Assembly: GCA_934096105.1 (NCBI GenBank)
Contig: CAKOLH010000017.1
Location: forward strand, 1 to 18,857
Reading direction: 5' to 3'
DNA length: 18,857 bases
Source: an uncultured Bacilli bacterium
Lineage (GTDB): Bacteria; Bacillota_I; Bacilli_A; RF39; UBA660
The notes under the pieces are model-generated. The model was given only the letters and a program-made list of their open reading frames with translations, was not told the origin of the DNA and ran no database searches. Position 1 is the first letter of the stretch; every line of letters begins with the position of its first letter. Shown here in pieces: positions 5,802 to 13,241 of this stretch. Position numbers and translations under genes: made by a program.

Positions 5802-7346
5802 ATGAATATGGAAGAAATTAATGTAAATTCTATGGATTATAGAAAATTATCTAAGAAAGATAAATTAAAAGTAGTTAGATTTAAAATTAATAAGTTATTA
5901 AGTGATACTAGTTCAAGTAAAGCATATGAATACTATAATGGTAAAAAAGTAGGAGTACCAAAAGATAAGCTAGGTATATTTACAGACTTACGTGAAAGAG
6001 AAAAAAATCTTTCTAAATATGTAACTATTTCAGAAGAACCAGTAGAGGAACCTATTGTAAAGGCTGAAGTAGTTGAAGAAAAGAAAACTTCTAGTAAAAA
6101 TATTGATGAAATGGATTTAGAAGAAATTGATAATAGAATTAAATATATTAAAAAGTATTTATATGAAATGACAAACTTATATAAGAAAGATGAATATAAA
6201 AACACTAAGATAATTAAAATACAAGGATATGATGGAGATTCTGCTTATATACCTTATAGTAAATTAGGTGATTATAAGACATTATATAAATACTTAAAAT
6301 TACTTGAAATGAAGAAGAGAAAACTTGAAACTATTGAAGTGGAAACTACTGCTAAAAAAGAGACTTCTTTTGAGTATTTAACTGAAGATGATAACCCATA
6401 TGAAACTGGTTATATGCAGTTTGCTACTGGTTATACTACTAAAAAGACTGCTCCTGTAGTAGAAGGTACTATACTTACTAATGAAAAAGTGTCTCCTAAA
6501 AAAGAAGATACTCCTGTAATAGTAGAACCTTCAAAGGAAAAGGAAGATACTCTTGTAGTGGCTGATCCTTCTGAAACTAATGGTATTAAACCTAATAATG
6601 AATGTAAAGATTTAGTAGTTGTTGAAAATAAAGAAGACAAAAAGGGAAAAATAGGATTTGGCAAGAAAATACTTAACTTTTTAGCAGGTACTGCTGTAAT
6701 TGGTGGTATATGTAAAGGTGCTAAATGGGTTGGTAATAAATTTAAAAATGGCTATAACAAGGTTAAAAATGAAACTAAAGAAGTTAGTGAGATACTTAGA
6801 AAGAATAAGGTTAAAACTGCTATCTGTGCTTGGATAGTTGCTGCTACTGCTGTTGTATGTAGTTTCTTACCTAAGAGCGGTAGTAAAAGAGTTAAACCTG
6901 ATAATACAACTAAACCTACTTCTGTAGTAGAGGTAACTGAACCTACTACTAAGGAAGATAATATTGTTATAGATGAACCAGTGGTAGAAGAACCTACTGA
7001 GGTTACTACTAAGTATGATGAATATGATTTAGGTGAGAATGTTAATATTGAAAATAATTCATATATTTATACTAATTCTTATGATGCCACTGATAAAACT
7101 AATATGTATACACCATACTATGATGGAAGTTACGATAGGGAAGTAGTAGGAGTTACTTACGAATTAAATGGAAATCTTTATACAATATATAAAGATGATG
7201 TTAATGCTACTGATAAAATTAATGAGTTAACACATAGAGGTGCTAAACAAACTGCTGTTCTAGTAGTTCGTAATGATTTAGTTAATACTGGTGATTATGA
7301 AGGTTACTATAATGTTGATTCAATAAAAAGAGTTAAAACTAGATAA
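5802..7346 (+). CDS. single-pass membrane protein of unknown function
   Basis: A 514-residue protein I do not recognise. The N-terminal ~180 residues are charged and helical and contain two related segments (YNGKKVGVPKDKLGIFTDL near 45-63 and GYDGDSAYIPYSKLGDYKTL near 142-161), each followed by a Lys/Glu-rich helix. Residues 215-280 hold short imperfect repeats rich in Glu, Pro, Thr and Val (KEDTPVIVEPSK, KEDTLVVADPSE). A Gly-rich hydrophobic stretch (290-310) precedes one convincing transmembrane helix (338-356). A Thr/Pro/Glu spacer follows, then a Tyr/Asn-rich C-terminal domain with repeated DATDK/NATDK and LNGNLYTIYKDD. There is no signal peptide, LPXTG or catalytic motif. The positive-inside rule favours an internal N-half and external C-domain. 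It has a strong promoter, GGGGGAT binding site and its own terminator, so probably substantial monocistronic expression. Confidence 0.8.
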   Translation: MNMEEINVNSMDYRKLSKKDKLKVVRFKINKLLSDTSSSKAYEYYNGKKVGVPKDKLGIFTDLREREKNLSKYVTISEEPVEEPIVKAEVVEEKKTSSKNIDEMDLEEIDNRIKYIKKYLYEMTNLYKKDEYKNTKIIKIQGYDGDSAYIPYSKLGDYKTLYKYLKLLEMKKRKLETIEVETTAKKETSFEYLTEDDNPYETGYMQFATGYTTKKTAPVVEGTILTNEKVSPKKEDTPVIVEPSKEKEDTLVVADPSETNGIKPNNECKDLVVVENKEDKKGKIGFGKKILNFLAGTAVIGGICKGAKWVGNKFKNGYNKVKNETKEVSEILRKNKVKTAICAWIVAATAVVCSFLPKSGSKRVKPDNTTKPTSVVEVTEPTTKEDNIVIDEPVVEEPTEVTTKYDEYDLGENVNIENNSYIYTNSYDATDKTNMYTPYYDGSYDREVVGVTYELNGNLYTIYKDDVNATDKINELTHRGAKQTAVLVVRNDLVNTGDYEGYYNVDSIKRVKTR

Positions 7347-7359
7347 TAATTATAAAAAT

Positions 7360-7396
7360 AAATAGATGAAACTGTTAAGTCTCATCTATTTTTTTT
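7360..7396. terminator. intrinsic terminator between convergent genes
   Basis: A perfect 10-bp stem, AAATAGATGA (7360-7369) with TCATCTATTT (7382-7391), 12-nt loop, and a T run to 7396. The minus strand also reads into a U-rich stretch, so it may serve the facing gene ending at 7450. Confidence 0.85.
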
Positions 7397-7449
7397 AGCA
7401 ATCACTTATTATAAATAATAAATTTTATTATCTCTAATGCATAGTGTTA

Positions 7450-7956
7450 TTATTTTTTTCTATTTCTTTTAAATGCTTCTATGTAGTTTGCACTATTATT
7501 AATATTTTGTATTCTTTCATCAGCAGCTTTTTTTAAATTGTCCATTGCAAATTTGTATGCTTCAATTTCAAGTGGAGTGAGCCTTCTTAAAGTATCTGCT
7601 ACTTCATTAACTGATAATCTGTTATAGTATCTAGTAATATAAACTTCTAAATGTCCTCCTTTATTTACAAGGTATTGAGCATATGAATCTCTCTTTGTTC
7701 TTACATATTCTTCTCCAGTGATAATATCATAGTATTTTTTTGTATGAGTATCATATTCAATAATAATTGGTATAGATGTTAACTCTTCAATATCATCAGA
7801 AAGTGGTTTATATTTTTCTAATGCAATACTTCCATTGCAATCGTAGCCTTCGGTTATTTTAAAATCATTATAAAATAAATTATAATTTTCAAATATTTCA
7901 ATATAACCATAGTCGTTGTATTCTACACTATAATATTTTTTTTCATTCTTTTTCAT
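7450..7956 (-). CDS. hypothetical 168-residue protein
   Basis: I do not recognise a family. The N-terminal ~90 residues look beta-rich and acidic/aromatic (YYSVEYNDYGYIEIFE, IIIEYDTHTKKYYDIITGEEY). The C-terminal ~60 are helical, with LSVNEVADTLRRLTPLEIEAY then a basic helix. No signal peptide, membrane segment or catalytic motif is evident, so it is probably a soluble cytosolic protein. The start follows TAGGAGGAAAAG with good spacing and there is a strong dedicated promoter. That, and the clean frame, support a real gene. It is convergent with the membrane-protein gene and divergent from the transglutaminase-like gene. Confidence 0.75.
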   Translation of the reverse strand: MKKNEKKYYSVEYNDYGYIEIFENYNLFYNDFKITEGYDCNGSIALEKYKPLSDDIEELTSIPIIIEYDTHTKKYYDIITGEEYVRTKRDSYAQYLVNKGGHLEVYITRYYNRLSVNEVADTLRRLTPLEIEAYKFAMDNLKKAADERIQNINNSANYIEAFKRNRKK

Positions 7957-7982
7957 AATCTTTTCCTCCTAAATTGTCTATT

Positions 7983-8011
7983 ATTTTATATATCTTGGTA
8001 ATGCTTGTCAA
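7983..8011 (-). promoter_or_regulatory. promoter of the 168-residue protein gene
   Basis: Minus-strand consensus TTGACA (8011-8006), 17-bp spacer, TAAAAT (7988-7983), 27 bp before the start codon. Confidence 0.85.
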
Positions 8012-8054
8012 TAGTTTTTAACAAAAAAGAAATATATTGTTTCATCTATTTTAT

Positions 8055-8083
8055 TTGACATTTTATAGTTTTTCTGCTATTAT
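8055..8083 (+). promoter_or_regulatory. promoter of the transglutaminase-like gene
   Basis: Consensus TTGACA (8055-8060), 17-bp spacer, TATTAT (8078-8083) with an extended -10 TGC. It is back to back with the promoter at 7983-8011. A start near 8090 argues against translation from ATG 8095. Confidence 0.8.
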
Positions 8084-8106
8084 ATTGGCAACTAATGGGG
8101 GATATG

Positions 8107-9741
8107 ATGATTTTTAAGTTATATGAAAGTACTAAAAAGAGTAGTGTCAGAAAGATAAATGATACAGTAGAAATATATTTAAATAAGTTTAGTGATGCAT
8201 TTACTGAAGAAGGAATAAGAAAAATAGTTGTTGATACTATAAAGACTAATACATGTATATTTTCTTTAAGTTCTAATAGTATTTTATTAAATGATATATA
8301 TGATGCTGTTATTTATGATTATAGTTATGATAAGATAATAGAAATACTTACTAAAAATAATGTTATTTTCTTTTCACTATTTATACATGGTATTAATTAT
8401 GGTAAGAAGGCTTATAAATTAATGAAAGATATTAATTCTTGTAAGGAAATATATTTTAATTGTAATAAAGATAATTTACTTGATGTTTTATATTTATGTG
8501 AAAAAATAGATATTCCCGTTATAATAGATGGTACTTCAATTTCTCTTGAAGAATATCAAAAAATACTTGATGGATATGATTTGAATAGAATAACTAATAA
8601 TAGTGTATTTGTTCATTATCAAGAATATGGTGGCGATATTGATATTAATACTTTGTATGATACTTCTTGTCAGATAAACTATATTACTAAGAAAATAAAG
8701 AAGTATAATTTATCACCATTAGAAAGAGTATTGTTGGTATATGATATAGTAAAAAATAACTCTTATCATAAAGAAGGAAATAATGAAAACTATTTGATTT
8801 CTAGGACACTAGATAATGTCTTAAACTCTGATTATATAGTTTGTGCAGGATATATTGCTATTATTAATGCTATGTTAAAAAACTTAAATATTAATGCAAT
8901 ACCTATAATATGTAAAACTAAAAAGGAAAAACACTGCAGGAGTATAATTTATTTGGTGGATAAAAAATATAATATTGATGGAATATATGCTTTAGATCCA
9001 ACATGGGATAGTAAAAGAAATGATACAGAAAATATAATTGATAAATATAATTACTTTCTTATGCCTCTTGAAATTGCTGAAAAGACTGCTACTACTGAAT
9101 TAATGCCTATTATAAATATGTCTATAAGTGATTTGGTTGCACTTGATAGTGAACTTGCTGATTCTAAATATATTACTGAAGAGAAGGCATTGGATAGAAT
9201 AAGAAGACAATATTATTTAAAAATGATTTTTTCGTTAACTGGTAATAATGATTATGATGCTTTTGCAGAAAGTATTTGCTTTTATGAATTTTTAAATGAT
9301 AATGATAAAGAAAAAATTACTCTTTTATATAATGATATACTAAAAAGATGTAAGGCTAGTGATATTAACATAGATGTATTTATTAGAGCTTTATATAATA
9401 CTAAAAAAATAGAGTACTATTTAAGTGAGGATAAATTACCGGAAGAATATAGTTCTAGACTGGATCTTCCTAGTACTGATAGTATTAATATTTTAGATAT
9501 TAAAAATTCTGCTCTTGCAAGGTATTGTAAGATAAAGGCATTAGATAATACTAAGGGAGATTTATATAGTTTTATTTGCTATTTGCAATATGAAGAACAC
9601 TTAAATAGATACATATCATCAAATGTTGGTAGAATGGTATCTCCTGATACTGATAATGGTATTAAGAGAGATATGCTTAATATGAAATTACTTAAAACAT
9701 TAAAAAGAGAAAAAGTTAAAAAAGAGATTGACAATAGATAA
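8107..9741 (+). CDS. transglutaminase-like (Cys-His-Asp) protein of unknown role
   Basis: A 544-residue soluble protein. Near the middle, LSPLERVLLVYDIVKNN and VLNSDYIVCAGYIAIINAML match the helix and active-site Cys (C246) of the transglutaminase-like/papain-fold superfamily. H276 (EKHCRSI) and D297 (YALDPTWD) complete a plausible triad; the usual GHAWN context of the His is altered. Such domains act as cysteine proteases, amidases or crosslinkers, or bind peptides. The N-terminal ~190 residues alternate helix and strand and the C-terminal ~220 are helical; neither is recognised. No signal peptide is visible. The start is set at ATG 8107, 5 nt after GGGGG; in-frame ATGs at 8095 and 8104 overlap or abut that site. 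The ileS promoter lies within its last codons. Confidence 0.8.
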   Translation: MIFKLYESTKKSSVRKINDTVEIYLNKFSDAFTEEGIRKIVVDTIKTNTCIFSLSSNSILLNDIYDAVIYDYSYDKIIEILTKNNVIFFSLFIHGINYGKKAYKLMKDINSCKEIYFNCNKDNLLDVLYLCEKIDIPVIIDGTSISLEEYQKILDGYDLNRITNNSVFVHYQEYGGDIDINTLYDTSCQINYITKKIKKYNLSPLERVLLVYDIVKNNSYHKEGNNENYLISRTLDNVLNSDYIVCAGYIAIINAMLKNLNINAIPIICKTKKEKHCRSIIYLVDKKYNIDGIYALDPTWDSKRNDTENIIDKYNYFLMPLEIAEKTATTELMPIINMSISDLVALDSELADSKYITEEKALDRIRRQYYLKMIFSLTGNNDYDAFAESICFYEFLNDNDKEKITLLYNDILKRCKASDINIDVFIRALYNTKKIEYYLSEDKLPEEYSSRLDLPSTDSINILDIKNSALARYCKIKALDNTKGDLYSFICYLQYEEHLNRYISSNVGRMVSPDTDNGIKRDMLNMKLLKTLKREKVKKEIDNR

Positions 9742-9756
9742 TATTTTGAATATAAT
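9728..9756 (+). promoter_or_regulatory. consensus promoter of ileS
   Basis: Perfect TTGACA (9728-9733), 17-bp spacer, perfect TATAAT (9751-9756). The -35 is embedded in the final codons of the upstream gene, whose stop is at 9739-9741. Transcription should start near 9763, leaving a leader of about 235 nt that is mostly the T-box. Confidence 0.9.
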
Positions 9757-9762
9757 TAATGT

Positions 9763-9980
9763 ATAAAAACAAAAGAAAGAGACGATATATTAAGATATTT
9801 ATAGAGAGTTAGTGGTTGGTGTAAACTAATAAGATGCTTAATATATAGATCACTCTTGATGTGTTACTTTGAATAATTAGAAGTAACCGGGGATAACCCG
9901 TTATCAAAATATGAGTGCACTATCAGTGAAACAAGGTGGTACCGCGAAGTATTTCGTCCTTGTGCTGGTGGTGTTTTTTC
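9763..9980 (+). promoter_or_regulatory. T-box riboswitch controlling ileS
   Basis: The diagnostic T-box AAGGTGGTACCGCG is at 9933-9946. Stem I begins with AGAGT (about 9805-9809), closed by ACTCT (9852-9856). Its apical part GGTTGGTGTAAAC is typical. The base just 5' of the closing strand gives ATC at 9849-9851, read here as the Ile specifier codon, in agreement with the gene downstream. Uncharged tRNA-Ile should pair with specifier and T-box, form the antiterminator and allow ileS transcription; charged tRNA leaves the terminator at 9918-9979 to form. Confidence 0.95.
9918..9979 (+). terminator. T-box terminator
   Basis: CACTATCAG (9918-9926) pairs fully with CTGGTGGTG (9965-9973), two G-U pairs included. 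The stem continues through ACAAGG/CCTTGT toward the T-box region, and six T follow at 9974-9979. It shares sequence with the antiterminator, as expected for the switch. Confidence 0.85.
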
Positions 9981-9997
9981 TTTAGAAGGAGGAAATT

Positions 9998-12900
9998 ATG
10001 GAATTTAAAGAATTGGAAAAAGGAAAGATAAGTGAAGTAGAAAGTAAAATACTTGCTAAATGGAAAGAAGAAGATATTTTAGAGAAGACTATTGAAAATA
10101 GAAAAGATAATGAAACTTGGGTATTTTATGATGGACCAATATATGCTAATGCTAAACCTGGTATACATCATGTTCTAGCTAAGACTATTAAAGATTCTTT
10201 CTGTAAGTATAAGACTATGAAAGGGTATAAGGTACTTAGAAAGATAGGACTTGATACTCATGGCCTTCCTATTGAAGTTAATGTCGAAAAGAAACTTGGT
10301 TTTAAGACTAAGGCTGATATTGAAAAGTTTGGTATTGAGAACTTCTGTAGGGAATGTAATAATGCTACTGCTTTGAATATAGATGAAGTTAATTTACTTA
10401 CTGATAATATGGGACAGTTTATTGATAGTAAGCATCCTTATGTTACTTGTAGTAATGAGTTTATTGAAAGTGAATGGTGGCTAATTAAAGAAATAGATAA
10501 GAAGGGTCTTATTTACTATGGTAATAAAGTACTTCCTTATTGTCCTAGATGTGGTACTGAACTATCTGCGAACGAAGTCGGTCAAGGATATCAAGAAGAT
10601 AGTGTTAATACTATTATAGTTCCATTTAAGATAAAGGATAGTGATACTTACTTTTTAGTATGGACTACTACTCCTTGGACTCTTATGGCTAATGTTGCTC
10701 TTTGTGTTAATCCAGATTTGGAGTATGTTAAAGTATCTTCAATGGGATATAAATTTATCGTGGCTAAAAGTCTTGCTAACAAGGTTCTAGGAGACGATTA
10801 TGAAGTACTTGAAACATATAAGGGTACTGATTTAGTAGGCACTAAATATGAACAATTAATGCCATTTGTTGAAGTAGAGGGTAAATGCTTTGAAGTGTTA
10901 TCTGATAATTATGTTACTAGTGAAGATGGTACTGGTATCGTACATATTGCTCCTGCTTATGGTGAAGATGATAATAGAGTATGCAGAGAAAATGGTATTG
11001 GTTTTGTTAATCCTGTAGGAAAAGATGGCTGTTATACTACTGGTCCTTGGGAAGGTACTTTAGTTACTGATAAAGATCTTGAAATAGAAATCATTAAGTG
11101 GTTAAAAGAAAATGATAAGTTATTTAAGAAGATTAAACTTACACATGATTATCCTCACTGTTGGAGATGTCATAGTCCACTTATATACTATTCTAAACCA
11201 GCTTGGTATATTAGAACTACTGAATACAAAGATAAGATTCTTGAGGCCAATAAGACTGTTAGTTGGCATCCTGATTATGTTGGTACAAAGAGATTTAATA
11301 ACTGGCTTGAGAATATGGTAGACTGGGGTATATCTAGAAATAGATACTGGGGCTGTCCTATGCCTATATGGATATGTTCTTCATGTGGTGAAAAGCACGT
11401 AATTGGTAGCATACAAGAACTTGACGATATGAAAATCGGGAACATAGATGTTAAGAATATGGAACTTCATAGACCATATATTGATGAAGTACATATTAAA
11501 TGTCCTAAATGTAATGGAGTTATGAATAGAGTAACTGATGTTATGGATGTTTGGTTTGATTCTGGAGCAATGCCTTATGCTCAATTTCATTATCCATTTG
11601 AAAATAAAGAGTTATTTGAAAGTCAGTTCCCCGCAGACTTTATTGCTGAAGGTGTAGACCAAACAAGAGGATGGTTTAACTCACTTATTTGTATATCTAC
11701 GATAGTATCTGGAGTATCTAGTTTTAAAAATGTTGTTGTAAATGATATGGTACTAGATAGTAATGGTAAGAAGATGAGTAAGTCTACTGGTAATATAATT
11801 GATCCTATTAAGATTATGGAAGAGTATGGTGCAGATACTGTTAGATGGTATATGTTATATGCTTCACCAGTATGGACTCCTTTAAAGTTTGATGTTGAAG
11901 GATTAAAAGAGGTCCACTCTAAGTTCTTTAATCCACTTCGTAATAGTTATAACTTCTTTGCAATATATGCTAATGCTGATAAGATAACTGATATTAATAC
12001 TTGCAGAGTAGAATATAATGATAGAGAAGATATTGATAAATGGTTATTATCTAAGTATAATAAACTTATTAAAGAAGTAACTGAAGCTTATGATGAATAT
12101 GATTTAAATAAAGTAGTTAAATTAATTACTGACTTTACTTCAATTGATTTGTCTAACTGGTATATCAGAAGAAATAGAGATAGATTCTGGGACAGTGAAA
12201 TGACTACTTCAAAGAAGAGTGTATATATGACTACTTATGAAGTACTTCTTGGATTATCTAAGTTAATTGCACCAATAGCAAGTTATACTGCTGAAGAGAT
12301 ATATACTAATTTGACTGGTAATACTTCTGTTCATTTAAGTGATTTCCCAGTATGTAATGAAGAGTTAATTGACTTAAAACTTGAAGAAAAGATGGACTTA
12401 GTAAGAGATTTAATTAGTATAGGTAGAAATGTTCGTGAGGAATCTAAGATAAAGGTAAGACAACCTATTAGTGAGATTTTACTTGATAAGAAGAAAGAAA
12501 AGGTTATTGGGGAACTTACTAGTCTAATTAAAGAAGAACTTAATGTTAAAGAAGTTATTTATACTGATAATTTATCTACTTATATGAATTTTATGGTTAA
12601 ACCTAACTTTAAGGAAGTAGGTAAGATATTTGGTAAGAATATTAAAGAGTTCTCTGATAAGTTATTAGAACTATCTAGTGAAGATATTAATAAATTAGAG
12701 AATAATGAAAGTATTAAGATGTCTATAGATAATACTACTTATGATATTACTAAAGATAAGGTAGATATTAGAATATCTAGTAAAGAAGGCTTTAAAGCAA
12801 TGGTTGTAGGTAATAACTTTGTTATACTAAATACTACTATTACTAAAGAGTTAGAAAATGAAGGCCTTGCTAGAGAGACTATATCTAAGGTACAACAGTT

Positions 12901-13111
12901 AAGAAAGACTATGAACTTTGATATTACTGATAGAATTAATATGTATATTGATGCTACAGAAGAATATAAAGAGAATATTAAAGATTACTTAGATATGATT
13001 AAAGATGAGACTTTGACTATTAATGTTTATGATAAAGATGGTATTGAAGATAAAGTAAATATTAATGATTATGAAGTTGGTTTTGTATTAGAAAAAGTAA
13101 GTACTAAGTAA
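9998..13111 (+). CDS. ileS: isoleucyl-tRNA synthetase
   Basis: A 1037-residue class I synthetase that charges tRNA-Ile with isoleucine. The catalytic start shows YDGPIYANAKPGIHHVLAKT: the HIGH element reads GIHH (55-58), a variant I recall from Bacteroidetes-type IleRS. WTTTPWTL and GTGIVHIAPAYGEDD mark the CP1 editing domain that hydrolyses Val-tRNA-Ile. WFDSGAMPY, GVDQTRGWF and KMSKS (592-596) complete the active site. Paired-Cys clusters (CPRCG, CWRCH, CSSCG, CPKC) suggest zinc sites. The anticodon-binding region starts near residue 700. Length and motifs place it with the longer IleS2-like branch, parts of which are naturally mupirocin-insensitive; resistance here is not shown. It has a strong AGAAGGAGG site, T-box control and its own terminator. 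Confidence 0.97.
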   Translation: MEFKELEKGKISEVESKILAKWKEEDILEKTIENRKDNETWVFYDGPIYANAKPGIHHVLAKTIKDSFCKYKTMKGYKVLRKIGLDTHGLPIEVNVEKKLGFKTKADIEKFGIENFCRECNNATALNIDEVNLLTDNMGQFIDSKHPYVTCSNEFIESEWWLIKEIDKKGLIYYGNKVLPYCPRCGTELSANEVGQGYQEDSVNTIIVPFKIKDSDTYFLVWTTTPWTLMANVALCVNPDLEYVKVSSMGYKFIVAKSLANKVLGDDYEVLETYKGTDLVGTKYEQLMPFVEVEGKCFEVLSDNYVTSEDGTGIVHIAPAYGEDDNRVCRENGIGFVNPVGKDGCYTTGPWEGTLVTDKDLEIEIIKWLKENDKLFKKIKLTHDYPHCWRCHSPLIYYSKPAWYIRTTEYKDKILEANKTVSWHPDYVGTKRFNNWLENMVDWGISRNRYWGCPMPIWICSSCGEKHVIGSIQELDDMKIGNIDVKNMELHRPYIDEVHIKCPKCNGVMNRVTDVMDVWFDSGAMPYAQFHYPFENKELFESQFPADFIAEGVDQTRGWFNSLICISTIVSGVSSFKNVVVNDMVLDSNGKKMSKSTGNIIDPIKIMEEYGADTVRWYMLYASPVWTPLKFDVEGLKEVHSKFFNPLRNSYNFFAIYANADKITDINTCRVEYNDREDIDKWLLSKYNKLIKEVTEAYDEYDLNKVVKLITDFTSIDLSNWYIRRNRDRFWDSEMTTSKKSVYMTTYEVLLGLSKLIAPIASYTAEEIYTNLTGNTSVHLSDFPVCNEELIDLKLEEKMDLVRDLISIGRNVREESKIKVRQPISEILLDKKKEKVIGELTSLIKEELNVKEVIYTDNLSTYMNFMVKPNFKEVGKIFGKNIKEFSDKLLELSSEDINKLENNESIKMSIDNTTYDITKDKVDIRISSKEGFKAMVVGNNFVILNTTITKELENEGLARETISKVQQLRKTMNFDITDRINMYIDATEEYKENIKDYLDMIKDETLTINVYDKDGIEDKVNINDYEVGFVLEKVSTK

Positions 13112-13116
13112 TAAAT

Positions 13117-13160
13117 AAAGACTATTAGAGGTTAATTAATGACTTTTAATGGTCTTTTTT
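13117..13160 (+). terminator. ileS terminator
   Basis: A 17-bp stem (13117-13133 with 13141-13157), fully paired if four G-U pairs are allowed, 7-nt loop, then T to 13160. It begins 6 nt after the ileS stop. Confidence 0.9.
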
Positions 13161-13193
13161 GTAACCTATAGTATTAACTAGTTGTTAACTTTA

Positions 13194-13221
13194 TAGACAA
13201 ATTTTTTTATTCTGCTATAAT
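13194..13221 (+). promoter_or_regulatory. promoter of recG
   Basis: TAGACA (13194-13199), 16-bp spacer, perfect TATAAT (13216-13221) preceded by extended -10 TGC. The start falls near 13228, giving a leader of about 14 nt. Confidence 0.75.
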
Positions 13222-13241
13222 TATACTAGGATGTGGTATAG

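Noticed and set aside
5933..6664. Two minus-strand open frames within the membrane-protein gene
   Set aside because: They arise from the Ser/Phe/Leu complement of Lys/Glu/Thr-rich codons and have no initiation signals.
7360..8054. AAATAGATGAAAC-like sequence shared by the terminator at 7360 and the segment near 8036-8050
   Set aside because: A match of about 14 AT-rich bases in inverse orientation is too short to call a repeat in this composition.
11112..11590. Open frames on both strands inside ileS
   Set aside because: They overlap the conserved catalytic core of ileS and have no start signals; shadow frames.
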